The notes: a model not told the origin generated them from the letters alone. 36,700 nucleotides of DNA from an uncultured Helicobacter sp. (GCA_947177485.1 CAMWUR010000018.1:1-36700), one strand, 5' to 3'; positions 26,601 through 34,768 are shown, counted from the stretch's first letter. Program-made: numbers and translations.

Positions 26601-28349
26601 ATGGAAATTTATAAAAAACGTCTTGAATCATTGCGCAAAAACATGCGGGAGAATCATCTTGATGTGTGCGTGATTCTCAATTCTGACCCACATCTAAATG
26701 AATATTTGTCAGAGCACTATCAAGCTGTGCAATGGCTTTGCGGATTTGACGGCAGCGCGGGCACGCTCATGGTTACGCAGGATTATGCTGGGCTTTGGAC
26801 AGACGGGCGCTATTTTGAGCAAGCATTGCGGCAGCTGCCAAGCGATGTTGTGCTCGAAAAACAAAGCGCGGCAAGAAGTTATAGACAGCAGCTTGCAAAC
26901 TTTAGTAAAAAAGGCTGGAAAATCGGAATCGACTTTTCGATTCTGCCTTTGGCTACCTACAAAGAACTCTGCAATCTGCTCAATCCCGCCTTGCTTGTCG
27001 ATTGTGATTGCATTGGAAACATCTGGAAAGAACGACCAAAACGCGTTACACATGAGATTTATGCACATGAGCTCGATGTTTCGAGAGCACAAAAGCTGCG
27101 CGATGTGCGCGCCAAAATGCGGCAAATGGGCCTACAATGGCATTGTATCAGCAGTCTTGATGATATTGCGTGGATAACAAATCTGCGCGGCAGCGATATT
27201 TTATACAATCCCGTGTTTTTTGCCTTTTTGCTCATTTCTAAAAATGAGGCACAACTCTTTTTACATATCAAATCCTTACCAAAATCATTGCAAAAAGAGC
27301 TGCATGCCGATGGCTTTTGCCTCTTCCCATATAAGCGCGCGCAAAAAGAGCTCGCCAAGCTCAAGAAAAAACACGTACTTGTCGATAGAATCACCACGCG
27401 CACGGCACAAATCTTGCGACAAAACGGCAACACATTGCATGAGGAGCTTGCGCCAAGCACCCTGCAAAAGGCTTGCAAGAGCGAAGCGGTGATTGCGCGG
27501 ATTCAAGACGCGATGATTCGCGATGGAATCGCACTCTGTCGGTTTTTTGCATGGCTTGAGCAAGCGCTGCCAAACGAATCGCTCGATGAATGCGACATCG
27601 ACACGCGCCTCACGGCATTTCGTGCAGAAATGGAACATTATGTCGGCAATAGTTTCGCGACAATCGCGGGCTTTGGCGCAAACGGCGCTTTGCCACATTA
27701 CCAAGCCAAACGCGGCACATGCGCGAGGCTTGTCGGCAATAATCTCTTATTGCTCGATTCGGGCGCGCAATATTTGGACGGCACGACCGACATCACGCGC
27801 GTTGTGCCTGTGGGCGAACCAAACGAAGCGCAAAAACGTGACTACACGCTCGTTTTGCAAGCGCATATCGCGATTGCACAGACACGATTCCCCGAAAAAA
27901 TTGCCATGCCGCTGCTTGATAGCATTGCACGCGCGCCGCTGTGGCGCGAAGGACTTGATTATGCGCACGGCACGGGGCATGGCGTGGGATATTTTCTGAA
28001 TGTACACGAAGGACCACAAAGCCTCTCGCTCAACGCCCCTATTTCGGCGCGAACACAGGTGCACGCAGGCATGGTAACCTCGATTGAACCCGGAATCTAT
28101 CGCGAAGGGCAATGGGGCATTCGGCTCGAAAACCTCGTTGTCGCCATGCCAAGCGCGCATGTGGGATTCTTGGAGTTTGTGCCGCTCACCCTCTGCCCGT
28201 TTGAGCCGCAGTTGATTGTGCGCGCAATGCTCACGCAATCACAAAAAGAATGGCTTGATTCCTATCACACACGCGTTTGGGAGCTGCTTTCGCCACATCT
28301 TGAAGGTGCGGCACAGGAGTGGCTTGCAAAAAGGGTGGAGAAAATTTAG
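26601..28349 (+). CDS. X-Pro aminopeptidase (M24B family)
   Basis: This 582-residue cytosolic metallopeptidase removes N-terminal residues before proline. It has three domains as in the long aminopeptidase P form: two creatinase-like N-terminal domains (from LESLRKNMRENHLDV) and the pita-bread catalytic domain. Metal ligands are visible in DSGAQYLDGTTDITR (about 386-400), HGTGHGVGYF (about 456), SIEPGIYREGQWGIRLENLV (about 495-515). ATG 26601 follows AAAGGA. An upstream TTG-type start inside the FtsL-like gene is unlikely. It ends the ctpA run and converges on the cassette at 28353. Confidence 0.9.
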   Translation: MEIYKKRLESLRKNMRENHLDVCVILNSDPHLNEYLSEHYQAVQWLCGFDGSAGTLMVTQDYAGLWTDGRYFEQALRQLPSDVVLEKQSAARSYRQQLANFSKKGWKIGIDFSILPLATYKELCNLLNPALLVDCDCIGNIWKERPKRVTHEIYAHELDVSRAQKLRDVRAKMRQMGLQWHCISSLDDIAWITNLRGSDILYNPVFFAFLLISKNEAQLFLHIKSLPKSLQKELHADGFCLFPYKRAQKELAKLKKKHVLVDRITTRTAQILRQNGNTLHEELAPSTLQKACKSEAVIARIQDAMIRDGIALCRFFAWLEQALPNESLDECDIDTRLTAFRAEMEHYVGNSFATIAGFGANGALPHYQAKRGTCARLVGNNLLLLDSGAQYLDGTTDITRVVPVGEPNEAQKRDYTLVLQAHIAIAQTRFPEKIAMPLLDSIARAPLWREGLDYAHGTGHGVGYFLNVHEGPQSLSLNAPISARTQVHAGMVTSIEPGIYREGQWGIRLENLVVAMPSAHVGFLEFVPLTLCPFEPQLIVRAMLTQSQKEWLDSYHTRVWELLSPHLEGAAQEWLAKRVEKI

Positions 28350-28352
28350 AAT

Positions 28353-29015
28353 CTATGAGAACATTTTGGAAAGAAACTTTTTGAATGGCGCGAGTTTTTC
28401 ATGATTCCAATCAAACGCGCCAGCCTTTGCTGCCTCGCCAATTTTTAGCGAGACATAATCGTCATGGATAGAAAAATATGTGTGGAGTTTTGTTTTAAAT
28501 GGGCGGGAAAATTTGAAATGATATTTTTCTTTTAATGTGTCCATGAAATAAACAATTTCTTGTTTTAATTCGGGCGCTTTGGCATTGGATAGAATCGAAA
28601 GGCATAAATCCTCTAATGTGCCATTTGCGGATTCCGCATTGCAATTTGGAAAAAGCAAAAAGCCAATTTTTGGCGTTCCGTTTTCCCACATGAACGGAGA
28701 CTTTGGAACGGAAAGCCCATTTGATTCGAGCGATTTTTGAATCGATTGTATGGCAGATTCAAAATTTGTTTCCGCGTCTCGAATGATGAGCAGAGATTTG
28801 ATATTGTCAAAATTGTCATCATTTCGCAAAAGCTTGAGACGATTAGTTAATTCATTATTCCCACCAAAATTGATGATTTGTATATCTTCAGAAAAATTTG
28901 GACTAGTATCGGATACGCTATCGAGATATGTTTTTAAAAATTCTTGGGCATCGCGCCCCTCACAAACAATTAAATATTGCTTTTTTATTTCTCGATTTGT
29001 GGTTCGCGGCGGCAT
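28353..29015 (-). CDS. TOPRIM-like protein (DUF3226 type), putative defence nuclease
   Basis: This is a 220-residue protein. The N-terminal strand-loop YLIVCEGRDAQEFL places Glu19 where TOPRIM domains have their catalytic Glu. A later strand, SLLIIRDAET (Asp80, Glu82), fits the acidic DxD/E motif. A GTLEDLCLSIL segment (about 130) resembles DUF3226 proteins as I remember them. TOPRIM domains of this kind act as Mg2+-dependent nucleases in OLD-type systems. Its ATG forms TAATG with the ATPase stop, so the two are almost certainly made together. The region is strongly AT-rich compared with flanking genes. Family assignment is by motif, not by search. Confidence 0.7.
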   Translation of the reverse strand: MPPRTTNREIKKQYLIVCEGRDAQEFLKTYLDSVSDTSPNFSEDIQIINFGGNNELTNRLKLLRNDDNFDNIKSLLIIRDAETNFESAIQSIQKSLESNGLSVPKSPFMWENGTPKIGFLLFPNCNAESANGTLEDLCLSILSNAKAPELKQEIVYFMDTLKEKYHFKFSRPFKTKLHTYFSIHDDYVSLKIGEAAKAGAFDWNHEKLAPFKKFLSKMFS

Positions 29016-30079
29016 TAGCGCACCTCCATATCTTCTGCAATTGCTATGCGCAAAAGCTCATCGGAGTAGCGATAAGTACGATTCTGTGTACCCTTTTTAT
29101 TAAGTCGAAAATAACAAAACTCATGCTTTCTATCCGCAGATTCTATGCCGTCAATTGCGCCAACGATACATTCATAACTATGCGTAGTCGCGATGATTTG
29201 GCATGCATATTTGCGAGCAATCGTGGCAATAATTTCCCATAATTTGGGATACATCGCATAATGGAATCCGCCCTCGATTTCATCGATAAGAAAGATAGAG
29301 TTAGGGTGAGAAATGATAGACACAATCAGACATAAGAGCTTACTCGTCCCATCTCCCATTAGATTCAACGGGAGCAAATGGTCATTTGTTTTGACATAGA
29401 GCGATGCTTGCCCATTAGTAGAAATTGTGGTAATATCCTGAATACTTTTATCAATCATCTGCATGATGTCAATCACATCTTGCTTCTTTTGCTGCATTTC
29501 GATTATGCCAAAATCATCAATAATGGCAACATCAAACATTCGCCGATTATTAATAAATTGAACATAGGGCATAAGCTCGACTTGATTGTCTTTATTTGTC
29601 GTCATGTTTTGAAAGATTCCCGTTTGTCCAGCAATAAAATGCCCTTCTTCAGTATAATCTCCCCTTGCATATTGAAACTTAAGTGTGTATTTTGATTTTG
29701 CAGATGTTACGATGTCGTTCATAATCTCTTTTGGCATAGAAGCATTATAGATTGGGACAAATGAAGAATCGCGCGCATATTTTAATATTGCCAACGTATC
29801 ATCAAAGTTCATTTCAATCTGTATTTCTCTATTGATGTCCATTTGATAAAAAATTAATTCCCACAGAATCGAACTATGGTTAAGTATATAATTTCCACGA
29901 AATATATTAATTTTCTCAAAAGAATCCGGCGCCTTATGGTCAAAAAACAAAAAAACTGCCTCCAAAATGGCGCTTTTCCCAACATTATTCTTGCCCGATA
30001 TTAATGTAATCGGGCACATGTTCGATAATTCGATGTCCTCAAATCCTCTAAAGTTTCTCAATCGCATGCTACGAATCAT
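29015..30079 (-). CDS. AAA ATPase, OLD/SMC-like (AAA_15/AAA_21)
   Basis: This 354-residue protein has an ABC/SMC-type ATPase head. N-terminal RSMRLRNFRGFEDIEL leads to Walker A GKNNVGKS (29-36). A signature-like LMGDGTSKLLCLI lies near 240, Walker B SIFLIDEIEGGFH near 260-267, and the His-switch ATTHSYE near 298. The middle is a helical insertion (VIDIMQMIDKSIQDI). No TOPRIM domain is fused; that role is probably filled by the overlapping downstream gene. ATG 30079 follows GAGGGGA; a TTG at 30100 lacks support. Such ATPases pair with TOPRIM proteins in AbiL, PARIS and OLD-type phage defence. It is divergent from ssrA. Confidence 0.82.
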   Translation of the reverse strand: MIRSMRLRNFRGFEDIELSNMCPITLISGKNNVGKSAILEAVFLFFDHKAPDSFEKINIFRGNYILNHSSILWELIFYQMDINREIQIEMNFDDTLAILKYARDSSFVPIYNASMPKEIMNDIVTSAKSKYTLKFQYARGDYTEEGHFIAGQTGIFQNMTTNKDNQVELMPYVQFINNRRMFDVAIIDDFGIIEMQQKKQDVIDIMQMIDKSIQDITTISTNGQASLYVKTNDHLLPLNLMGDGTSKLLCLIVSIISHPNSIFLIDEIEGGFHYAMYPKLWEIIATIARKYACQIIATTHSYECIVGAIDGIESADRKHEFCYFRLNKKGTQNRTYRYSDELLRIAIAEDMEVR

Positions 30080-30158
30080 TGTTCCCCTCAATCTCTGCAA
30101 TCATCATAAAAACAAAACCTACCACACGCAAGCTTCAAAACCGCTTAGTATTCTGCTC

Positions 30159-30187
30159 TTGACAAAACAGCTAAAACGTACTATAAT
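30159..30187 (+). promoter_or_regulatory. Consensus sigma70 promoter of tmRNA
   Basis: A perfect TTGACA (30159-30164) and perfect TATAAT (30182-30187) are separated by 17 bases. The tmRNA 5' end follows 17 bases after the -10 box. It is by far the strongest promoter in the window. Confidence 0.88.
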
Positions 30188-30203
30188 CCCCGCTTACGCT
30201 CAA

Positions 30204-30574
30204 GGGGTCGACTTGGCTTTCGACGGGAGTTTGTGAGCTTGAATCGCATGTGGGTCTGGACACACCCTAAAACTATCCGCGTCAAGTAAACGCAAACAAT
30301 ACAAACTACGCTCCAGCTTACGCAAAAGTCGCGTAAGTTTAACAACTCTTCGGAGCCGATTTGCTTGGGGATTCTAGCTATCTTTGCAAATCGTCATAAC
30401 CCGCTAGATGCGCCTCTGTGTTACCGAGCATTGGGGCAAAGATTTTAGGTTGCGTTGCTCTTTTGTTTTGGCTAGTTTTAAGGATAGCAACAAAGTTTTA
30501 AACTATGCCTAAGCATGTAGACATTTAAGTGGTCAGATTTTCGGACTGGGGTTCGATTCCCCACGACTCCACCA
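30204..30574 (+). ncRNA. ssrA: Transfer-messenger RNA (tmRNA)
   Basis: tmRNA rescues stalled ribosomes and tags nascent proteins for proteolysis. The 371-base gene starts GGGGTCGACTTGGC and ends with GGTTCGATTCC (T arm), then CGACTCC, A and the encoded CCA. The acceptor stem pairs GGGGTCG with CGACTCC, with one G-T. The tag frame resumes at GTA 30286 and encodes VNANNTNYAPAYAKVA, stopping at TAA 30334-30336 (after the tRNA-borne Ala). I remember the H. pylori tag as ending YAPAYAKAA, so this one is a close relative with Val in place of Ala. Confidence 0.97.
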
Positions 30575-30589
30575 ATTTAAGGAGAAACA

Positions 30590-31036
30590 ATGCACTATCG
30601 AGCAATGCAGCTCGAAGATTATGATTCTGTGCTTGCATTGTGGCAGAGTATCGAAGGATTCTACATCTATCGTGTCGATGATTCCTTCGAGGGCTTGCGC
30701 AAGTTTTTGCAGCGCAATCCCCACACCAACACGATTGCCGAGCACAACAACCAAATCATTGGCAGCGTTTTGTGCGGCTATGACGGACGTTGCGCGTATT
30801 TCTATCATGTCTGTGTGCGCAAAGACTACCGCCACCAAAACATCGGCAAGCGCATGGTCGAACGCACAATCGAATCGCTCCGCAAAGAAGGCGCAACACA
30901 TATCAACCTGATTGCATTCAAAACCAACGAAATCGGCAATCTCTTTTGGCATGACTTGGGTTGGTCGCTGCGCGACAATGCAAACCTCTATTCTTACACG
31001 CTCGATTCGGCAAATACCCGCTCGCTCACGCATTAA
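30590..31036 (+). CDS. GNAT-family N-acetyltransferase
   Basis: This 148-residue protein has the GNAT fold: MHYRAMQLEDYDSVLALWQ (beta1-alpha1), IIGSVLCGYDGR (beta4 region), and the acetyl-CoA loop VRKDYRHQNIGKRMVE (motif A, Q-x-x-G-x), followed by INLIAFKTNEIGNLFWHDLGW. The substrate is unknown. It starts only 15 bases after the tmRNA 3' end with an AAGGAG site and no visible terminator between, so it may be read through from the ssrA promoter. Confidence 0.85.
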   Translation: MHYRAMQLEDYDSVLALWQSIEGFYIYRVDDSFEGLRKFLQRNPHTNTIAEHNNQIIGSVLCGYDGRCAYFYHVCVRKDYRHQNIGKRMVERTIESLRKEGATHINLIAFKTNEIGNLFWHDLGWSLRDNANLYSYTLDSANTRSLTH

Positions 31037-31069
31037 AATCTATTAGGATTCTTGCATTACAATCTTTCC

Positions 31070-32791
31070 ATGAAACAATTCTACCAACGTTTTCTGCCCT
31101 ATCTTGACGGCAATTGGCTCTATTTTTTCTATGCCATGATTGGCGGCATGCTTGTTGCGGCTTCTACCGCCGGAATCGCGCATCTTGTCGAGCCCGTCTT
31201 AGACGGAATCTTTATCCAAAAAGACCGTGAGTTGCTCTATGTTCTCCCCCTATTCCTTGTCGGCGTCTATGCGCTCAAATCTGTTGGCGCGTATATCCAA
31301 TCCTATTTCATCGCCTATATTGGACAACGTGTGATATTCAAGCTGCGCAATGAAATGCTACAAAAAATGCTCACATTCGAGCTCGCGTTTTTCAATCAAA
31401 AACGAAGCGGCGAGCTGCTCGCACGTGTAATGTATGACACAGGGCAGGTGCAAGCGGCGCTTTCAAACTATTGCGCCGAGTTTGTGCGTGAGGCTCTGAC
31501 GCTCGTTGGACTCTTAGTGTTGCTGTTCTACAAAAACATCGAGCTTGCGTTCTATGGGCTTATTGTGCTGCCTGCCGCACTTCTGCCACTCTCGCTCTTG
31601 GCACGCAAAATGAAAAAAATCTCGAAACGTGCACAGGAAAAAAATGCTGATGTCATCTCGCGGCTCACGGAAGTGTTTGGCAATATCGAAATGCTCAAGG
31701 CGAATGGCTCGGAAAAACTCGAGATAGAACGGTTTGAAAAAGAAAATGAGCGCTTGCTTAGACTTGGAATGCGCTCAACGCGAACAAGCGAGCTGACATC
31801 GCCTATTATGGAAATACTCGGCGGAATCGCAGCTGGAATCGTGATTTTTATCGGCGGCGTGCAGGTGATTGATGGCGATATGGACGCGCCCGAATTTTTC
31901 TCATTCATGGCGGCTCTTTTTTTACTCTATCAACCCGTCAAGCGCTTGAGCCAGCTGCACAACAAATTCCAAATCGCCGTTGCATCAGGCGAACGCATTT
32001 TCGAGCTCAAAAACCGCGAATCAACAATGATAAACGGCACACAACCCATCACACACATTGAGAATCTCGCGCTTGATTCTGTGCATTTGCGCTATGATGA
32101 GATTGAGGCACTGCGCGGCGTGAGCTTTGCGCTAAAACGTGGGCAAAGCCTCGCGCTTGTCGGCAACAGCGGGGGCGGAAAGAGTTCGATTGCGAATCTC
32201 ATCTTGCGATTCTATGACCCAGATAGCGGTGCTGTGCGCGTGAATGGTACTGATGCGCGTGAGTTTGATATGCGCGCGCTGCGGCAAAACATCGCTGTTG
32301 TAACCCAAAAAATCGCGATTTTTAATGAAAATATCGCCTACAATGTCGCATATAGCGGGCTTGCAAATGGCGAAGAAATCGATGAATTGCGCGTCATTGA
32401 GGCTCTTAAGGCAGCGCATGCATGGGAATTTGTCAGCAAGCTTCCGCAAACGATTCACACATTGCTCGAAGAATCGGGCACAAATCTTTCGGGCGGGCAG
32501 CGGCAGCGAATCGCGATTGCACGCGTACTCTATCAAAACCCAAGCGTGCTGATTCTAGACGAAGCCACGAGCGCACTCGACAACAAGACCGAAAGCAGCT
32601 TCAAGGAGACACTCAAAGAAGTGATGCGCGATAAAATCACATTGATTATCGCACATAGGCTCTCGACAATCGAGCTAGCAGACAAAATCGCGTTTGTGCA
32701 GCAAGGCAAAATCATCGCGATGGGCAGCTATGAGGAGCTGCTCCAAAACTGCAAGGAATTTGCACAGCTTTATTATAGTACGTCGCAATAA
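31070..32791 (+). CDS. msbA: ABC exporter, MsbA-type lipid A/lipid flippase
   Basis: This half-transporter of about 573 residues has an N-terminal six-helix exporter domain (about 15-320) fused to an ATPase domain. Walker A is GNSGGGKSS (about 363), the signature is LSGGQRQRIA (about 473), Walker B is VLILDEATSALD (about 492), and the switch His is in IIAHRLS (about 526). It probably flips lipid A core or another lipid across the inner membrane; family members also export drugs or glycolipids. ATG 31070 was chosen because it begins MKQFYQRFLPYL. A TTG at 31052 near an AGGA is the alternative. Confidence 0.85.
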   Translation: MKQFYQRFLPYLDGNWLYFFYAMIGGMLVAASTAGIAHLVEPVLDGIFIQKDRELLYVLPLFLVGVYALKSVGAYIQSYFIAYIGQRVIFKLRNEMLQKMLTFELAFFNQKRSGELLARVMYDTGQVQAALSNYCAEFVREALTLVGLLVLLFYKNIELAFYGLIVLPAALLPLSLLARKMKKISKRAQEKNADVISRLTEVFGNIEMLKANGSEKLEIERFEKENERLLRLGMRSTRTSELTSPIMEILGGIAAGIVIFIGGVQVIDGDMDAPEFFSFMAALFLLYQPVKRLSQLHNKFQIAVASGERIFELKNRESTMINGTQPITHIENLALDSVHLRYDEIEALRGVSFALKRGQSLALVGNSGGGKSSIANLILRFYDPDSGAVRVNGTDAREFDMRALRQNIAVVTQKIAIFNENIAYNVAYSGLANGEEIDELRVIEALKAAHAWEFVSKLPQTIHTLLEESGTNLSGGQRQRIAIARVLYQNPSVLILDEATSALDNKTESSFKETLKEVMRDKITLIIAHRLSTIELADKIAFVQQGKIIAMGSYEELLQNCKEFAQLYYSTSQ

Positions 32792-33013
32792 ATTTTGTGC
32801 CCGCAAGCCCCTCCCGCATGCCAACGTCAAAAAAGTAGCAAAAAAATTGCAAAAATCTTGTTTTTTCTATTCAATTTTATTTTGTGCTGCCGATATTGTT
32901 TATGTAGATGTGGTAAGGACACCCACTTTGACTGCGCAAGCTCGCAATGACTGCAATGAGCTGCCACTCTCTCGATAAGGACATCCCCAAAAATTTAATC
33001 TTAGGGGTACACT
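32792..33013. other. Intergenic flagellin leader region
   Basis: This 222-base gap holds the sigma28-like promoter (listed separately) and an untranslated leader of about 110 bases. The leader contains two similar AAGGACACC/AAGGACATC segments (32915-32923 and 32977-32985), a degenerate REP-like hairpin (about 32930-32958), and CCCC (32985-32988) able to pair with the GGGG of the ribosome-binding site (33004-33007). I see no gene and no clear msbA terminator. Confidence 0.55.
32870..32896 (+). promoter_or_regulatory. Candidate sigma28 (FliA) promoter of flagellin gene
   Basis: GCCGATAT at 32889-32896 matches the sigma28 -10 element (GCCGATAA), and TTCAATTT at 32870-32877 matches five of eight positions of the -35 element (TAAAGTTT), with the canonical 11-base spacing. 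It lies about 118 bases before the flagellin ATG. Confidence 0.55.
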
Positions 33014-34540
33014 ATGCCTTTCAATATTAACACCAACATTCACGCGCTCAATTCACGCGCACAGGGTACATTTACCCAAAACAATCTCAAGGATTCTTTG
33101 GAAAAATTGAGTTCAGGGCTTCGAATCAACAAAGCAGCAGACGATGCTTCAGGTATGGCGATTGCCGATAGTTTGCGCTCACAAGCAAATTCATTGGGCG
33201 CAGCAATCCGCAACACCAATGACGGAATCGGGATTATCCAAATCGCCGATAAAGCGATGGACGAGCAGATTAAAATCCTTGATACCATCAAAACGAAAGC
33301 TGTACAAGCGGCACAAGACGGGCAAACCACTAAAACAAGGACAGCGATTCAGGCAGACATCACGCGGCTCATTGGCTCGCTCGACAATATCGGGCAAACC
33401 ACAAGCTTCAACGGGCTTGCATTGTTGTCAGGGACATTCACCAACAAAGAATTCCAAGTCGGTGCGTATTCAAACCAAAGTATCAAAGCGAGCATTGGTC
33501 CAACCACTTCCGATAAAATCGGGCATGTGCGCGTAGAAACAGGGGCGCTTGTTAGCGCAACAGGAACAGTCGTCATGCAAGTCGATGCTGTACAGGGCAA
33601 CAAGAGCGTGGTGCTTGAATCTGTCGTGATTTCGACATCTGCTGGAACAGGCGTGGGCGCTTTGGCAGAAGTCATCAACAAAAACTCGGATGCGCTTGGC
33701 GGACTCAAGGCGAGCTTCGTGGTCGAAACCACAGGCAGCGGCGCTGTTGTGGCAGCTGCAGCGATTTGCGGGCTTACGATTAATGGTGTTGTCATCGGGG
33801 CGCTTACCGACATTGTCGATAATGACCGAGATGGCAAGCTCATTAACGCAATTAACGCACGCAAAGAAGAAACAGGTGTGCAGGCGTCAGTCGATTACCA
33901 TGGGCGATTGCACCTCACAGCACTCGATGGACGTGGAATCCATGTTGCAGGAACAGCATTCAACACTGCAGGTGGTACGATAGCACTTAGCGGAATTATG
34001 GGTGTGGCAGACAACTCGTTCTTTGGTGGTCGCCTCACGCTCACCAAACTCGATGCGAGCGATATTCGCGTTACAGGCGCTGGGATTGGATTTGCTGGTT
34101 TTGCGACAAACTCTACCGTTGCGCAAACAAGCGTGAATCTGCGCGGCACACTCAACGCATGGGACGCAAACAAGGCCTCGGCAATGGGCGCAAACCCTAA
34201 CGCTGCTGTGGCAACGCGCGACAATGCGTCTGGAGTGAGCGCTGGGGTTACGACATTGCGTGGCGCAATGGTCGTGATGAACATCGCCGAAAGCGCGATT
34301 AAGCAGCTCGATAGCATTCGTGCCGACATGGGTTCTGTGCAACAACAAATGTTAAGCACACTCAACAACATCACGATTACGCAAGTCAACGTCAAAGCAG
34401 CAGAATCTCAAATTCGCGAGACCGACTTTGCCGAGGAAAGCTCAACATTCACAAAGCTCAACCTCCTTGCTCAAAGCGGTAACTATGCGCTTAGTCAGTC
34501 CAACGCGATTCAGCAAAACATCATGCAGCTTTTGAACTAA
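33014..34540 (+). CDS. flaA: Flagellin
   Basis: This 508-residue filament protein has the conserved D0/D1 ends: [20 protein letters not shown] and [20 protein letters not shown] at the N terminus, and [19 protein letters not shown] with [20 protein letters not shown] at the C terminus. The variable middle (about 190-410) carries Ser/Thr sites likely to be glycosylated with pseudaminic acid. Sequence features are mixed between H. pylori FlaA (length, [18 protein letters not shown]) and FlaB ([22 protein letters not shown]). The sigma28-like promoter favours the FlaA role, so the symbol is tentative. A single Cys (residue 252) lies in the variable region, which is unusual for flagellins. Confidence 0.93.
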   Translation: MPFNINTNIHALNSRAQGTFTQNNLKDSLEKLSSGLRINKAADDASGMAIADSLRSQANSLGAAIRNTNDGIGIIQIADKAMDEQIKILDTIKTKAVQAAQDGQTTKTRTAIQADITRLIGSLDNIGQTTSFNGLALLSGTFTNKEFQVGAYSNQSIKASIGPTTSDKIGHVRVETGALVSATGTVVMQVDAVQGNKSVVLESVVISTSAGTGVGALAEVINKNSDALGGLKASFVVETTGSGAVVAAAAICGLTINGVVIGALTDIVDNDRDGKLINAINARKEETGVQASVDYHGRLHLTALDGRGIHVAGTAFNTAGGTIALSGIMGVADNSFFGGRLTLTKLDASDIRVTGAGIGFAGFATNSTVAQTSVNLRGTLNAWDANKASAMGANPNAAVATRDNASGVSAGVTTLRGAMVVMNIAESAIKQLDSIRADMGSVQQQMLSTLNNITITQVNVKAAESQIRETDFAEESSTFTKLNLLAQSGNYALSQSNAIQQNIMQLLN

Positions 34541-34548
34541 CCTCCCGC

Positions 34549-34571
34549 TTCAGCCCCGCCTTGGGGCTGAA
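34549..34571 (+). terminator. Hairpin terminator after flagellin gene
   Basis: TTCAGCCCC and GGGGCTGAA form a perfect nine-base-pair stem with a five-base loop, starting nine bases after the flagellin stop codon. A T-run after it is lacking, so termination efficiency or a role in mRNA stability is inferred. Confidence 0.75.
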
Positions 34572-34638
34572 ACCTCACAACACAACCGCAAAACCCACCC
34601 TAAAGCTTCTCGCCCAAATATTTCTCCGATTCTATGTG

Positions 34639-34665
34639 CCATTGCGAGTGTGAGAGCGGCAATCC
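34639..34665 (+). repeat. Degenerate REP-like hairpin element
   Basis: CATTGCGAGTG...GCGGCAATCC keeps the ATTGC/GCAAT outer stem of the repeat family but has a poor inner stem. Confidence 0.4.
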
Positions 34666-34685
34666 AACAAGCACAGAATCTCCAT

Positions 34686-34768
34686 TTGTCATTCTGAAGC
34701 TTTTAGGCTGAAGAATCGCATGTTGTGAGAATCATGAGATGTTTCGGCTTTGCCTCAACATGACAAAT
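34686..34768 (-). repeat. About 83-bp composite REP-like repeat, copy B
   Basis: This is the reverse-orientation copy of 148-230, with about two differences by eye. It contains the same two hairpins with ATTCT/AGAAT and ATGTT/AACAT stems and GA/GA internal loops. It separates the flagellin terminator from the next gene and is intergenic. Confidence 0.8.

Noticed and set aside
30204-30574. Possible tRNA gene at the right edge of this segment (TTCGATTCC, CCA)
   Set aside because: The 3' tRNA-like domain pairs with the 5' GGGGTCG more than 350 bases upstream and a tag frame is present, so it is tmRNA.
28353-30574. Integrative island with attachment-site duplication at ssrA
   Set aside because: I looked for a second copy of the tmRNA 3' end beyond the cassette and found none, and there is no integrase. 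The cassette lies on the 5' side of ssrA.
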